From NCBI RefSeq assembly GCF_001983165.1, contig NZ_MNPU01000018.1, positions 1 through 64,000 of the forward strand: a stretch of 64,000 nt of DNA, given 5' to 3'. Under the pieces are notes generated by a model. The model was not told the DNA's origin and did not search any database. It saw only the letters and a program-made list of their open reading frames with translations. Origin of the DNA: Pseudomonas gessardii. GTDB lineage: Bacteria > Pseudomonadota > Gammaproteobacteria > Pseudomonadales > Pseudomonadaceae. Position numbers and translations under genes: made by a program. This document shows, piece by piece, positions 46,530 through 55,997 of the stretch (its first letter is position 1; each line of letters begins with the position of its first letter).

Positions 46530-46963
46530 TATTCGGCCGGGAACAGTTCTTGGGTGAAACTGAAACCGTGGGCCTTGCCGCCGGTTTCAACATTGATGGT
46601 AAAGGTGCGGAATTCCTGCTGCGGCACCGAGTAGGGGGCCAGGTAGTAGATTGCGCCTTTTTCGGTGATTTGCTTGAACGTCAGCATTTCGCTCTTGCCG
46701 GTCAAGTCCTTGATCGTGCCGGTCACTTGCGCCGCCACCGCCTCCCCGCCTTTTTTCACCGTGATGTTGATCATGCCCTTGTTCTTGCTGCGTACCACGC
46801 CCACGGCCTGGGCCGTCTCGGGTTGCAGGAAGCTGGAGGTGAAGGTGCTGTAGTGCACGGTGATATCACCAAACGCCTTCTGCCGATTACTGTCGATAGG
46901 GCCGGCGGCCATGGCGCTGGCGCCCAGGCAGGCGGTGAGTAGAAAAATAGCCAGGCGACTCAT
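46529..46963 (-). CDS. DUF4426 domain-containing periplasmic protein
   Basis: A 144-residue protein with signal peptide [20 protein letters not shown]; the mature beta-rich domain ([30 protein letters not shown]) is DUF4426. Function unknown. It is 21 bp downstream of metW and overlaps rdgB by one base, so it is part of the same transcript, an order conserved in Pseudomonas. Confidence 0.88.
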   Translation of the reverse strand: MSRLAIFLLTACLGASAMAAGPIDSNRQKAFGDITVHYSTFTSSFLQPETAQAVGVVRSKNKGMINITVKKGGEAVAAQVTGTIKDLTGKSEMLTFKQITEKGAIYYLAPYSVPQQEFRTFTINVETGGKAHGFSFTQELFPAE

Positions 46964-46984
46964 GATCGTCCTCCTCGGAAATGG

Positions 46985-47605
46985 TTAGACGGCAATCTGA
47001 TGCTCGGTCAGGCCAGGACTGCTGACCCGATAAATCCCGATTTCACCTAAAAGATTGGGCCACAGCTTACTTGCCCAGCCGTGACGATGTTGTTGATCGA
47101 CGGCAAGGCGGTTGATCACCTTGGCTTCGCGCCCGCGGCACAGGGCCTCGAAGTCCTCGAAGGTGCAGAAGTGAATGTTGGGCGTGTTGTACCAGGTGTA
47201 CGGCAGGAAGTCCGATACCGGCATCCGGCCCTTGGTGGCCAGGTACCAGCGGCAGCGCCAGTGCCCGAAGTTGGGGAAGGTGATGATGCACTGGCGACCG
47301 ACGCGCAACATCTCGTCGAGGATCCGATCCGGGTAGTGCACGGCTTGCAAGGCCTGGGTCATCACCACGATATCGAAGCTGTTGCTGGCAAAGTTGCCCA
47401 GGCCCTTGTCCAGGTCCTGCTCGATCACGTTGATGCCCTTGGCCACGCACTGGGCGATGTTATCCGGGTCGTTTTCCAGGCCATAGCCGGTGACTTGCTT
47501 GTTGTCGCGCAGCCAGCTCAGCAGTTCGCCATCGCCGCAACCCAGGTCGAGCACGCGGCTGCCGGCGGGGATCCAGTCTTGGATGATTTCCAGGTCGGCT
47601 CTCAT
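46985..47605 (-). CDS. metW: Methionine biosynthesis protein MetW
   Basis: A 206-residue class I SAM-methyltransferase-fold protein (VLDLGCGDGELLSWL motif I; EQDLDKGLGNFASNSFD; VGRQCIITFPNFGHW). MetW is needed with MetX for homoserine acylation in many proteobacteria; its exact role is not settled. It starts 7 bp after the metX stop, so the two are co-transcribed. Confidence 0.95.
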   Translation of the reverse strand: MRADLEIIQDWIPAGSRVLDLGCGDGELLSWLRDNKQVTGYGLENDPDNIAQCVAKGINVIEQDLDKGLGNFASNSFDIVVMTQALQAVHYPDRILDEMLRVGRQCIITFPNFGHWRCRWYLATKGRMPVSDFLPYTWYNTPNIHFCTFEDFEALCRGREAKVINRLAVDQQHRHGWASKLWPNLLGEIGIYRVSSPGLTEHQIAV

Positions 47606-47612
47606 GGCGTTC

Positions 47613-48752
47613 TCACAAAGTTATGCGGTTCATGTAGTTGCTGAAGGCCTGCAAGTAGCGCGGGATCGGGATCAGGAAGGCGTCGTGGCCTTGCGGTGCA
47701 TCGATCTCCAGGTAGCAGACGTCTTTGCGCGCGGCCATCAACGCATCCACCAGCTCCCGCGAGCGGGCCGGCGAAAAGCGCCAGTCGGTGGTGAACGACA
47801 TCACGCAGAACTTGGCGCTGGCACCCTCGAAGGTCTTCGCCAGGTCGTCGTCACAGTTTGCCGCCGGGTCGAAGTAGTCCAAAGCCTTGGTCATCAGCAG
47901 GTAGGTATTGGCGTCGAAACGCCCGGAAAACTCCTCGCCCTGGTAACGCAGGTAGCTTTCGACCTGGAATTCGACGCTGTGGAAGTCGTAGTTGAGTTTC
48001 TCGCTCTTGAGCCCACGGCCGAATTTTTCGCCCATGGAGTCATCCGACAGGTAGGTGATGTGCCCGACCATCCGCGCCAGCATCAAGCCGCGCTTGGGAA
48101 TCACCCCGGCTTCCTGGAACGACCCGCCGTGGAATTCGGGGTCGGTGAGGATCGCCTGGCGCGCCACTTCGTTGAAGGCGATGTTCTGCGCCGACAACTT
48201 GGGGGCCGAGGCGATAGCCAGGCAATGGCGCACGCGGTCGGGGTAGGTGATGGTCCATTGCAGGGCCTGCATGCCGCCCAGGCTGCCACCGATCACGGCG
48301 GCCCATTGCGGGATGCCCAGCAGGTCGGCCAGGCGCGCCTGGCTGTGCACCCAGTCTTCCACGGTCAGCACCGGGAAGTCGGCGCCAAACGGCTTGCCGG
48401 TTTCCGGGTTGAGGCTGCTGGGGCCGGTGGAACCATTGCAGCCGCCGAGGTTGTTCAGGCTGACCACAAAGAACTTGCTGGTGTCGATGGGCTTGCCGGG
48501 GCCGATGCAGCTGTCCCACCAGCCGGGCTTGCGCTCGTCGACGCTGTGGTAGCCAGCGGCGTGGTGATGGCCGGACAGGGCGTGGCAGATCAGCACGGCA
48601 TTGCTGGCCGTGGCGTTCAACTCGCCGTAGGTTTCATAGATCAGGTCATAGGCCGGCAGCGATCGACCGCAGGCCAGGGCCAGGGGTTCGCTGAAGTGCG
48701 CCACTTGGGGCACGACCAGTCCAACAGAATCGGGGGGGAAGGCAGCTGGCAT
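47613..48752 (-). CDS. metX: Homoserine O-acyltransferase (MetX family)
   Basis: A 379-residue alpha/beta-hydrolase-fold enzyme activating homoserine for methionine synthesis. The nucleophile serine lies in [14 protein letters not shown], with [10 protein letters not shown] and [14 protein letters not shown] around the acyl site and the GHDAFLI histidine near the end. Though of the acetyltransferase fold, pseudomonad MetX proteins are often succinyl-specific, which cannot be settled by eye. Own promoter likely in the 156-bp gap upstream. Confidence 0.94.
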   Translation of the reverse strand: MPAAFPPDSVGLVVPQVAHFSEPLALACGRSLPAYDLIYETYGELNATASNAVLICHALSGHHHAAGYHSVDERKPGWWDSCIGPGKPIDTSKFFVVSLNNLGGCNGSTGPSSLNPETGKPFGADFPVLTVEDWVHSQARLADLLGIPQWAAVIGGSLGGMQALQWTITYPDRVRHCLAIASAPKLSAQNIAFNEVARQAILTDPEFHGGSFQEAGVIPKRGLMLARMVGHITYLSDDSMGEKFGRGLKSEKLNYDFHSVEFQVESYLRYQGEEFSGRFDANTYLLMTKALDYFDPAANCDDDLAKTFEGASAKFCVMSFTTDWRFSPARSRELVDALMAARKDVCYLEIDAPQGHDAFLIPIPRYLQAFSNYMNRITL

Positions 48753-48853
48753 CGACCCTGCTCTCGTTTAAATGAGGCGTAAGTCTAAAGAGAGGGGGGC
48801 CTAGCGGCAAGCAAAGGCCTGCATGGATTCACTTCAAGACACAGTTACCAAAA

Positions 48854-48881
48854 TGTGGGAGCTGGCAAGCCAGCTCCCACA
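48854..48881. repeat. Minimal perfect REP palindrome (13-bp arms)
   Basis: TGTGGGAGCTGGC and GCCAGCTCCCACA are exact inverted arms separated by AA only. It lacks the usual TTGCCTGCGATAGC inner part, as if a REPIN had collapsed to its outer tips. Located after the yggT stop and before metX; it may act as a terminator or attenuator. Confidence 0.93.
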
Positions 48882-48908
48882 GGTCATCTGTGCCAGGCAG
48901 GGGGCTGG

Positions 48909-49499
48909 TCAGATCAGCAAGCGCAGGATGTCCGGCATCATGGTCATGGCCGCCAGGTTGTTGATCACCAGCATGTCCAGGAGCTTGAGCACCATGAACG
49001 CAAGGATCGGCGAGATATCCAGGCCACCCAGGTTCGGCAGGATCTTGCGAAACGGCGCCAATGCCGGCTCGCAGATCTGGTTGACCAGTTCGGCGCCAGG
49101 GTTATGGCTGCCCGGTGCGACCCAGGACAGGATCACGCTGATAATCAGGGCAAAGAAGAAGATCTTCAGGAACAGCGCGGTCACGCCAATCACGGCCCAG
49201 ACCAGCAGTTGCAGGAAGTTGCCCATGGTGCCGTAGGTCAGCAGCAGCGTCAGGGCCATCAGCGCCAGTTGGACCAGGATCGCCAGCACCAGCGACGACA
49301 TGTCCAGGCCGAACAGGCTTGGGATCACCCGGCGCAACGGCTTGAGCAGCGGCTGGGTGGCCTTCACGGCGAATTGGCAGAGCGGGTTGTAGAAGTTGGC
49401 GCGTACCAGTTGCAACACAAAACGCAACAGCACGATCAGCAGATAGAGGCTGCCGAGGGTTTGCAGCACGTAGACGGCTGCGGTGTTCAAACCAATCAT
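48909..49499 (-). CDS. yggT: YggT family membrane protein
   Basis: A 196-residue inner-membrane protein with two YGGT domains, each ending in a short motif: NPLCQFAVKATQPLLKPLRRVIP and NPGAELVNQICEPALAPFRKILP. Four membrane segments. Role unknown in detail (osmotic shock and membrane biogenesis have been suggested for homologues). Nine bp downstream of proC in the yggS-proC-yggT operon. Confidence 0.93.
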   Translation of the reverse strand: MIGLNTAAVYVLQTLGSLYLLIVLLRFVLQLVRANFYNPLCQFAVKATQPLLKPLRRVIPSLFGLDMSSLVLAILVQLALMALTLLLTYGTMGNFLQLLVWAVIGVTALFLKIFFFALIISVILSWVAPGSHNPGAELVNQICEPALAPFRKILPNLGGLDISPILAFMVLKLLDMLVINNLAAMTMMPDILRLLI

Positions 49500-49508
49500 A
49501 TTGGCTCC

Positions 49509-50327
49509 TTATTGACCCAGTTGTTCGGCAAGTTCCGCCGAGCGGTGCGCGGCGGCACCCAGTGCTTTTTCGACCAGGGCTTCAAAGCCCCCGGCCTGGA
49601 ATGATTCGATGGCAGCCTGTGTGGTGCCATTGGGCGAGGTCACGCGGCGACGCAACTCGGCCGCGTCCACATCGCTGGACACCACCATATGCGCGGCGCC
49701 GAGGGCGGTCTGCTGGGTCAGTTGCTCGGCGATTTCCCGAGGCAGGCCCAGTTTCACGCCGGCGGCGGTCATGGCCTCGACCAGCAGGAAGAAATACGCC
49801 GGGCCACTGCCGGATACCGCCGTGACGGCGTCCAGTTGCTGTTCTTCGTCCAGCCACAGGGCCAGGCCCACGGCCGACAACAGCGCCTGGGCCTGCTCAC
49901 GCTGCGCGGCGCTCACTTGGGCGGTGGCATACAGGCCGCTGACACCCTGGCGCAGCAGCGATGGCGTGTTGGGCATGCAGCGCACGATGGGCTGGGCGCC
50001 GAGCCAGGCGTTCAGGCTGGCGCAGTTGATGCCGGCGGCAATCGACACCACCAGTTGCTGCGGCGCCAGGCTTGGGCGCAAGGCTTCGCACACGGCCTTC
50101 ATGGCCTGTGGCTTGACCGCCAGCACGATCACGTCGGCGCCCTGGATGGCCTCGGCGTTGTCGGCAAAGGTTTGGATACCGTGCTCGGCGCTTACCCGGG
50201 CGCGGGTCTCGGCGCCCGGATCGCTGGCGCGAATCTGCGAGGCTTCCAGGCCCTTGGCCCGCAGGCCGCCGATCAGGCTGGCCGCCATGTTACCGGCGCC
50301 GATAAAGGCTATACGCGTGCTGCTCAT
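49509..50327 (-). CDS. proC: Pyrroline-5-carboxylate reductase
   Basis: Final step of proline synthesis, NAD(P)H-dependent. The 272-residue product has the Rossmann motif IAFIGAGNMAASLIGGL at its N-terminus, VLAVKPQ, and VSGSGPAYFFLLVEAM, the family signature for substrate binding. Lies between yggS (34 bp upstream) and yggT on the same strand. Confidence 0.96.
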   Translation of the reverse strand: MSSTRIAFIGAGNMAASLIGGLRAKGLEASQIRASDPGAETRARVSAEHGIQTFADNAEAIQGADVIVLAVKPQAMKAVCEALRPSLAPQQLVVSIAAGINCASLNAWLGAQPIVRCMPNTPSLLRQGVSGLYATAQVSAAQREQAQALLSAVGLALWLDEEQQLDAVTAVSGSGPAYFFLLVEAMTAAGVKLGLPREIAEQLTQQTALGAAHMVVSSDVDAAELRRRVTSPNGTTQAAIESFQAGGFEALVEKALGAAAHRSAELAEQLGQ

Positions 50328-50361
50328 GACAGGTCCTTACTCAGATGGAAGTCAGCGATTT

Positions 50362-51048
50362 TCATGGCTGGCCGTAGTCGCGGGCACCAAACAGGGCGGT
50401 CCCGATCCGCACCCAGGTGGCCCCTTGGGCAATGGCCGACTCAAGGTCATGGCTCATGCCCATGGACAGTGTGTCGAGCCCAAGGTCCAGGCCCGCCTGC
50501 AAGTCACGCACGGCGGCAAACGCCGCATCCTGCGCCGCACGGTCGTCGGTGGGCTCGGGGATCGCCATCAGGCCCCGCAGCGTCAAGCGGGGCAGGGACT
50601 GGATCGCCGTGGCCAGCGCCGGCAAGTCGGCGGGCGTACAGCCGGATTTGCTGGCTTCGCCACTGACATTGACCTGAATGCAGATATTGAGCGGCGGCAG
50701 GTCGGCCGGGCGTTGCTCGGACAGGCGTTGGGCAATTTTCAGGCGGTCCACGGAGTGCACCCAGGCGAAGTTTTCGGCGATAGCGCGCGTCTTGTTCGAT
50801 TGAATGGGGCCGATAAAGTGCCAACTCAAGGGCAAGTCGGTTAAATCGGCCTGTTTGCCGAGGGCTTCCTGCAAGTAGTTCTCGCCAAAGTCGCGCATTC
50901 CGGCGGCATAGGCTTCGCGCACGGCTTGCGCGGGTTTGGTCTTGCTCACGGCCAGCAAGTGCACGCTGGTTTCATTGCGTTGCACGGCCCGGGCTGCGGC
51001 ACGGATTCGCTCGGTAACCAGGCCGATATTGTCTGCTATGTTCGACAT
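50362..51048 (-). CDS. yggS: YggS family PLP homeostasis protein
   Basis: A 228-residue PLP-binding TIM-barrel protein (COG0325, PLPBP). The PLP lysine lies in LLAVSKTKPAQAVREAY; FGENYLQEA, WHFIGPIQSNKTR and MGMSHDLESAIAQGATWVRIGTALFG are all present. It buffers PLP and influences amino-acid pools, without known catalysis. First gene of the yggS-proC-yggT operon; pilT is divergent across 57 bp, as in P. aeruginosa. Confidence 0.96.
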   Translation of the reverse strand: MSNIADNIGLVTERIRAAARAVQRNETSVHLLAVSKTKPAQAVREAYAAGMRDFGENYLQEALGKQADLTDLPLSWHFIGPIQSNKTRAIAENFAWVHSVDRLKIAQRLSEQRPADLPPLNICIQVNVSGEASKSGCTPADLPALATAIQSLPRLTLRGLMAIPEPTDDRAAQDAAFAAVRDLQAGLDLGLDTLSMGMSHDLESAIAQGATWVRIGTALFGARDYGQP

Positions 51049-51105
51049 TAAAGTTGCGCCCGCGGATATGGAGTCCGCGGCATTCTACTGGAAATGGATA
51101 GCCCT

Positions 51106-52140
51106 ATGGACATCACTGAACTGCTGGCGGCAAGCGTCAGCCAGGGCGCCTCCGACCTGCATCTATCGGCAGGGCTGGCGCCGAGGATGCGCGTCGATGG
51201 CGAAGTACTGCCACTGGATTGGCCGGTACTGAGCGCTACGCAAGTAGCGGACTTGCTCAGCCCGATCCTCAATCAGCATCAACAAAAGGATTTCGAAACA
51301 TCTCTTGAAACGGATTTTTCCTTCGAGTTGCCTGGCGTCGCGCGCTTTCGCGCCAATGTGTTCCAGCAGCACCGGGGGATGGGTGCGGTGTTTCGCGTGA
51401 TCCCCACCCGGGTCCAGAGCCTGGAAACCCTGGGGCTGGGCGATATATTCCGGCGCATCGCCGAGCTACCCAGGGGGCTGGTGCTGGTGACCGGCGCCAC
51501 GGGCTCGGGCAAGTCCACCACCCTGGCGGCGATGGTCGATTACCTCAACAACACCCGCCAGCAACACATCCTGACCCTTGAGGACCCCATCGAGTTTGTC
51601 CATGAGCCGCGCAAGGCGTTGATCAGCCAGCGCCAGGTGTATCGCGATACCCACAGCTTTCCGACGGCCCTGCGTTCGGCGCTGCGCGAGGACCCGGATG
51701 TGATCCTGGTCGGCGAATTGCGTGACCTGGACACCATCCGCCTGGCCCTGACGGCGGCAGAAACCGGGCACCTGGTGTTTGGCACCCTGCACACCAGTTC
51801 GGCGGCGAAAACCGTGGATCGGCTGGTGGATGTGTTCCCGGCGGGGGAAAAGGCCATGATCCGCTCGATGCTCTCGCAATCGCTGCAGGCGGTGGTGTCC
51901 CAGGTGTTGTTGAAGAAGGTGGGCGGCGGGCGCGTGGCGGCCCATGAAATCATGCTCGGCACACCGGCGATCCGTAACCTGATCCGCGAGGACAAGGTGG
52001 CGCAGTTGTACTCGGCGATCCAGACGGGTGGGGCGTTGGGGATGAAAACGTTGGATATGAGCTTGAAGGGGTTGGTCGGTCAGGGGCTGATTAATCGCGA
52101 AGAGGCGCGGGGGCAGGCGCGGGTACCAGCAGATATATAG
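51106..52140 (+). CDS. pilT: Type IV pilus retraction ATPase PilT
   Basis: Hexameric ATPase of 344 residues driving pilus retraction. Start MDITELLAASVSQGASDLHLS at 51106 gives the P. aeruginosa length; an in-frame ATG 12 bases upstream is less likely. Walker A GATGSGKSTT (Pro replaced by Ala compared with the usual GPTGSGKST), Asp box REDPDVILVGELRD, LTAAETGHLVFGTLHTSSA and the C-terminal AIRNLIRE motif. pilU, which normally follows, is absent here: a REPIN and an NlpC/P60 gene come next. Confidence 0.92.
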   Translation: MDITELLAASVSQGASDLHLSAGLAPRMRVDGEVLPLDWPVLSATQVADLLSPILNQHQQKDFETSLETDFSFELPGVARFRANVFQQHRGMGAVFRVIPTRVQSLETLGLGDIFRRIAELPRGLVLVTGATGSGKSTTLAAMVDYLNNTRQQHILTLEDPIEFVHEPRKALISQRQVYRDTHSFPTALRSALREDPDVILVGELRDLDTIRLALTAAETGHLVFGTLHTSSAAKTVDRLVDVFPAGEKAMIRSMLSQSLQAVVSQVLLKKVGGGRVAAHEIMLGTPAIRNLIREDKVAQLYSAIQTGGALGMKTLDMSLKGLVGQGLINREEARGQARVPADI

Positions 52141-52142
52141 GA

Positions 52143-52229
52143 TGTGGGAGCTGGCTTGCCTGCGATGCAGGCAACCCGGTGTGTCAGTCACACTGAGGTG
52201 ATGCTATCGCAGGCAAGCCAGCTCCCACA
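52143..52229. repeat. REPIN downstream of pilT
   Basis: Arms TGTGGGAGCTGGCTTGCCTG and GCAGGCAAGCCAGCTCCCAC. It begins 3 bp after the pilT stop. Its right half and 3' flank nearly equal those of the REPIN at 53588-53674. Confidence 0.93.
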
Positions 52230-52258
52230 CAAGCCAGCATTCACATTTGCATTCGCTG

Positions 52259-52894
52259 TCAGCGTTGCACAAGCTGCAGGTTGCTCTGCTCTTTAGGCAG
52301 CACGCGCTTGGCAATCACGTAGTTCTTGTTCCAGAACGGCTTTTTCAGGGTGTCGATGCTGACCGACTTGCCACGGCGCGGTGCGTGGATAAAACGGTCG
52401 TTGCCCAGGTAAATGGCTACATGGTTGACCTGGCGGCTCTTGAGCTTGAAGAACAACAGGTCGCCAGGCTTCAGGTCTTTGCGATCAACCTTTTGCCCGT
52501 GGCCGCTGGCCATGGCATTGGAGGTGCGTGGCAAATCCACTGCGGCCACATCATTGAAGGCGTATTTCACCAGGCCGCTGCAATCAAAGCCTTTACTTGG
52601 GCTGCTGCCGCCCCAACGATAAGGGGTGCCGAGCACGTTGACCGCACGGCTCAAGACTTTGCTGCTTTGCTGGTTATTGCTCGCTACCAGGCCGGGAACT
52701 GCTTTAACGTTGGACTTGCCCGGTTGAGTCGGGCGCTTGACCGTGAGTTTTACCGATTTGGCGGAGCTGGTAGTGGCGTGGGCTTTAGGGGTGAAACCAT
52801 TAACGTTCGGAAGTCGTTGCTCACGATTGGTGGCGTGGGCGGCCAGTGGCATTAATAGGCAAATGGTTAGCCATGTCTTTAAAAATGGTCGCAT
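52259..52894 (-). CDS. NlpC/P60 (C40) family peptidase
   Basis: A 211-residue secreted cell-wall peptidase. Signal peptide MRPFLKTWLTICLLMPLAAHA, a Ser/Lys-rich linker (residues 22-85), then the C40 domain with catalytic cysteine in FDCSGLVKYAF and histidine in RQVNHVAIYLGND, followed by FIHAPRRGKSV. Predicted to cut peptidoglycan stem peptides in the periplasm. Convergent with pilT across a REPIN. The 249-bp gap upstream of it holds no recognised element. Confidence 0.9.
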   Translation of the reverse strand: MRPFLKTWLTICLLMPLAAHATNREQRLPNVNGFTPKAHATTSSAKSVKLTVKRPTQPGKSNVKAVPGLVASNNQQSSKVLSRAVNVLGTPYRWGGSSPSKGFDCSGLVKYAFNDVAAVDLPRTSNAMASGHGQKVDRKDLKPGDLLFFKLKSRQVNHVAIYLGNDRFIHAPRRGKSVSIDTLKKPFWNKNYVIAKRVLPKEQSNLQLVQR

Positions 52895-53143
52895 TAGGCA
52901 GGCTCTTGTTGGTTTGCGCGCAACTTTATAACAGCTTTTAGTGTCTTTCTCAGGCCGTTTGTCGACTGAACCTTGACGTCAAAATCAGGAAATCCGCGAC
53001 GAACTGTCGCAATTGTCCTACACAAGTCAGGCGGCATAAGGCTTTGAGGGAAGCGACGATAGCATTTGCCGTACGTCGGGTGCCTGTAAAAAAGTCACAA
53101 AGAAACCAGAAATATTTATCTATCGAGGCAAAAGAGGTTATTC

Positions 53144-53572
53144 ATGAACACCTATCGACAGGATGTTTCGCAACAGGACACCCATAGCAAGGTGATCGGT
53201 TACCTGCTCTGGATCTTCGGTTTTACCGGGGCGCACCGCTTCTATTACGGCAAGCCGGTGACCGGGACGATCTGGTTCTTTACCTTCGGGTTGCTGGGGA
53301 TTGGCTGGCTGATCGACCTGTTTTTGATCCCGGCAATGGACCGCGAAGCCGACCTGCGCTTTACCGCCGGGCCCATTGAATACAACGTGGCCTGGATTCT
53401 TCTGACGTTTCTTGGGGTGTTTGGCTTGCACCGCATGTACCAGGGCAAATGGCTCACCGGCCTGTTGTACCTGGTGACGGGTGGCTTGTTCCTGGTGGGT
53501 GTGCTGTATGACTTCTGGACACTGAATACGCAGGTTTCGATTCGCAATGCCGAGCGGTTGGGCGGTCGGTAA
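53144..53572 (+). CDS. TM2 domain-containing protein
   Basis: A 142-residue membrane protein with two TM2-like units, each a pair of hydrophobic helices with an aromatic/glycine motif: GYLLWIFGFTGAHRFYYGKP and LTFLGVFGLHRMYQGKWLTG. Function unknown. AAAGAGG precedes the ATG. Monocistronic, followed by a REPIN and the convergent pyrC'. Confidence 0.88.
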   Translation: MNTYRQDVSQQDTHSKVIGYLLWIFGFTGAHRFYYGKPVTGTIWFFTFGLLGIGWLIDLFLIPAMDREADLRFTAGPIEYNVAWILLTFLGVFGLHRMYQGKWLTGLLYLVTGGLFLVGVLYDFWTLNTQVSIRNAERLGGR

Positions 53573-53587
53573 GCATAGCTAGGTTCA

Positions 53588-53674
53588 TGTGGGAGCTGGC
53601 TTGCCTGCGATGCGGGCACCTCGGTATGTCAGTGACACTGAGGTGATGCAATCGCAGGCAAGCCAGCTCCCACA
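53588..53674. repeat. REPIN between the TM2 gene and pyrC'
   Basis: Arms TGTGGGAGCTGGCTTGCCTG and GCAGGCAAGCCAGCTCCCAC. Positions 53628-53680 match 52183-52235 in 51 of 53 bases, including flank beyond the REP arm. Confidence 0.93.
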
Positions 53675-53700
53675 CAAGCCTGTTCCCACTCTTTAGCGGA

Positions 53701-54972
53701 TCAGGCCTGGTAGCTGATCCGCCCATCCACCAGGGTGTAGCGCACGGTCGCCGGCAAACTATGGCCGATGAACGGGCAGTTCTCACCCCGAGACAGCCAC
53801 TGCTCACCCGCCACGGTGGAGCTGGCCGGATCAAACAGCACCAGGTCCGCCGCCGCACCCACCGCCAGCTTGCCTGCGGGCAGGCGTAGCGCCTCGGCCG
53901 GGCCTGAGCCCAGGCGTGCCAGCAGCGTTGGCAGGTCCAGCAACCCATCCTCCACCAGGGTCATTGCCAGTGGCAGCAGCAGCTCGACGCTGCTGATCCC
54001 AGGCTCTGTCGCGCCAAACGGTGCCAACTTGGCATCCCGTTCGTGGGGCTGGTGATGGCTGGAGATTGCCGACACCACCCCGGATTTCACCGCCGCACGC
54101 AAACCGTCACGGTCGGCGCGGGTGCGCAGTGGCGGTTGTACGTGGTACAGGCTGGAGAAGTCGATCAGCGCCTCATCGGTCAGGATCAACTGGTACAACG
54201 CCACATCGGCGGTCACCGGCAACCCACGGGCCTGGGCCTGGGCGATCAGGGCCACGCCGCGGGCGCTGGTCAGTTGGCTGAAGTGCGCGCGTACGCCGCT
54301 TTGTTCCACCAGCAGCAGGTCACGGGCCAGGGCCACGGTTTCTGCGGTTTCCGGGATGCCTGCCAGGCCGAGGAAACTGGCGGTGGGGCCTTCGTGGGCC
54401 AGGCCGCCTTCGGCCAGGTCGTGGTCCTGGGAATGGAAGATCACCGTCAGGTCGAAGGTGGCCGCATATTCCAGGGCACGGCACAGGGTGCGGGTGCTGC
54501 GAAAACTCTCCAGGCCATTGCCGAAGGCCACGCAACCGGCGTCGCGCAGGGCAATCAGTTCGGCCAGTTGCTCGCCATCCAGGCCTTTGCTCAGGGCGCC
54601 AATGGGGAACACTTTGCAATTGCCGGCCTCGCGGGCGCGGTCGAGAATCAGCTCGGCCACGGCCGAGGTGTCCAGCACCGGTTTGGTCTGCGGCGGGCAG
54701 CACAGGCTGGTGACACCGCCAGCCGCCGCGGCGCGGGTTTCGCTGGCGATGCTGCCTTTGCGGCTGTAGCCCGGCTCGCGCAGGGCGACGTTCAGGTCCA
54801 CCAGGCCGGGCGCGGCCACCAGGCCTTTGGCGTCGATGCTTTGAACCGGGCTGAAACCGCTGGGGGCGGCGCCGATGGCAATGATCTTGCCGGCTTCCAG
54901 GTGCAGATCAGTGACTTGATCCAGGCCGCTGGCCGGATCGATGACTCGGGCGCCGAGAATGCTGAGCTTCAC
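53701..54972 (-). CDS. pyrC': Non-catalytic dihydroorotase homologue PyrC' (ATCase-associated)
   Basis: A 423-residue amidohydrolase-fold protein. The HxH metal motif expected in DHOases (DxHVHxRxPG) reads [10 protein letters not shown], so both metal histidines are missing and the enzyme is presumably inactive. In pseudomonads this PyrC' forms a dodecamer with PyrB and is needed for ATCase assembly; a separate gene supplies DHOase activity. It overlaps pyrB by 4 bp. Confidence 0.93.
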   Translation of the reverse strand: MKLSILGARVIDPASGLDQVTDLHLEAGKIIAIGAAPSGFSPVQSIDAKGLVAAPGLVDLNVALREPGYSRKGSIASETRAAAAGGVTSLCCPPQTKPVLDTSAVAELILDRAREAGNCKVFPIGALSKGLDGEQLAELIALRDAGCVAFGNGLESFRSTRTLCRALEYAATFDLTVIFHSQDHDLAEGGLAHEGPTASFLGLAGIPETAETVALARDLLLVEQSGVRAHFSQLTSARGVALIAQAQARGLPVTADVALYQLILTDEALIDFSSLYHVQPPLRTRADRDGLRAAVKSGVVSAISSHHQPHERDAKLAPFGATEPGISSVELLLPLAMTLVEDGLLDLPTLLARLGSGPAEALRLPAGKLAVGAAADLVLFDPASSTVAGEQWLSRGENCPFIGHSLPATVRYTLVDGRISYQA

Positions 54973-55973
54973 TGGGCGTTCTCCTGCTCGAATTGACGTT
55001 GGGCCGTTTGCCCGCTCATGGCCATGGACAGCACGGCCATGCGTACGGCGATACCGTAGGTGACCTGGTTGAGAATCACCGAATGCGGCCCGTCGGCCAC
55101 CGCCGACTCAATCTCCACCCCCCGGTTGATCGGGCCTGGGTGCATGACAATCGCATCCGGCTTGGCGCCGGCCAGGCGCGCGGTGGTCAGGCCGAACAGG
55201 CGGTAGAACTCGCCTTCGCTGGGCAGCAGGCCACCGGCCATGCGCTCGCGTTGCAGGCGCAGCATGATCACCACGTCGACATCCTTCAGGCCTTGGGCCA
55301 TGTCGGTGTAGACCTTCACCCCGTATTGCTCGATGCCCACCGGCAGCAGGGTTTTTGGCGCAATCACGCGGATATCCGGGCAGCCCAGGGTTTTCAGGGC
55401 CAGCATGTTCGAGCGCGCTACCCGCGAATGCAGGATATCGCCGACGATGGCCACCGAGAGGTTTTCAAAGCCACCCTTGTGCCGGCGGATGGTGAGCATG
55501 TCGAGCATGCCCTGGGTCGGGTGGGCGTGGCGGCCATCGCCGCCGTTGATGATCGCCACCTGCGGGCACACGTGCTCGGCGATAAAGTGCGCCGCGCCCG
55601 AGTCGCCATGGCGCACCACGAACATGTCGGCGGCCATGGCCTCCAGGTTGCGCAGGGTGTCGAGCAGGGTTTCGCCCTTGCTCGCCGATGAGGTGGAGAC
55701 GTTCAGGGTGATCACGTCGGCTGACAGGCGCTGAGCCGCCAGCTCGAAGGTGGTGCGGGTGCGCGTCGAGTTCTCGAAGAACACGTTGCAAATGGTTTTG
55801 CCGCGCAGCAGCGGGACTTTTTTCACCGCCCGGCCGCCGACTTCAAGGAACGAGTCGGCCGTGTCGAGGATTTCGGTGAGCAATTCGCGGGGCAGGCCGT
55901 CGAGGGACAGGAAGTGTTGCAGCTGGCCCTGAGCGTTGAGCTGCAGCGGGCGCTTGGCATCTAGAGGCGTCAT
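54969..55973 (-). CDS. pyrB: Aspartate carbamoyltransferase catalytic chain
   Basis: A 334-residue ATCase that condenses carbamoyl phosphate with aspartate in pyrimidine synthesis. Carbamoyl-phosphate motif [12 protein letters not shown], the mobile loop around SSASKGET, and [11 protein letters not shown] for aspartate binding. It has an N-terminal extension of about 25 residues, as in other pseudomonad ATCases, which carry the nucleotide effector site there. Coupled to pyrC' by a 4-bp overlap and 24 bp after pyrR. Confidence 0.96.
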   Translation of the reverse strand: MTPLDAKRPLQLNAQGQLQHFLSLDGLPRELLTEILDTADSFLEVGGRAVKKVPLLRGKTICNVFFENSTRTRTTFELAAQRLSADVITLNVSTSSASKGETLLDTLRNLEAMAADMFVVRHGDSGAAHFIAEHVCPQVAIINGGDGRHAHPTQGMLDMLTIRRHKGGFENLSVAIVGDILHSRVARSNMLALKTLGCPDIRVIAPKTLLPVGIEQYGVKVYTDMAQGLKDVDVVIMLRLQRERMAGGLLPSEGEFYRLFGLTTARLAGAKPDAIVMHPGPINRGVEIESAVADGPHSVILNQVTYGIAVRMAVLSMAMSGQTAQRQFEQENAQ

Positions 55974-55997
55974 CGCGGGGACTCTTTACAAGGCGGT

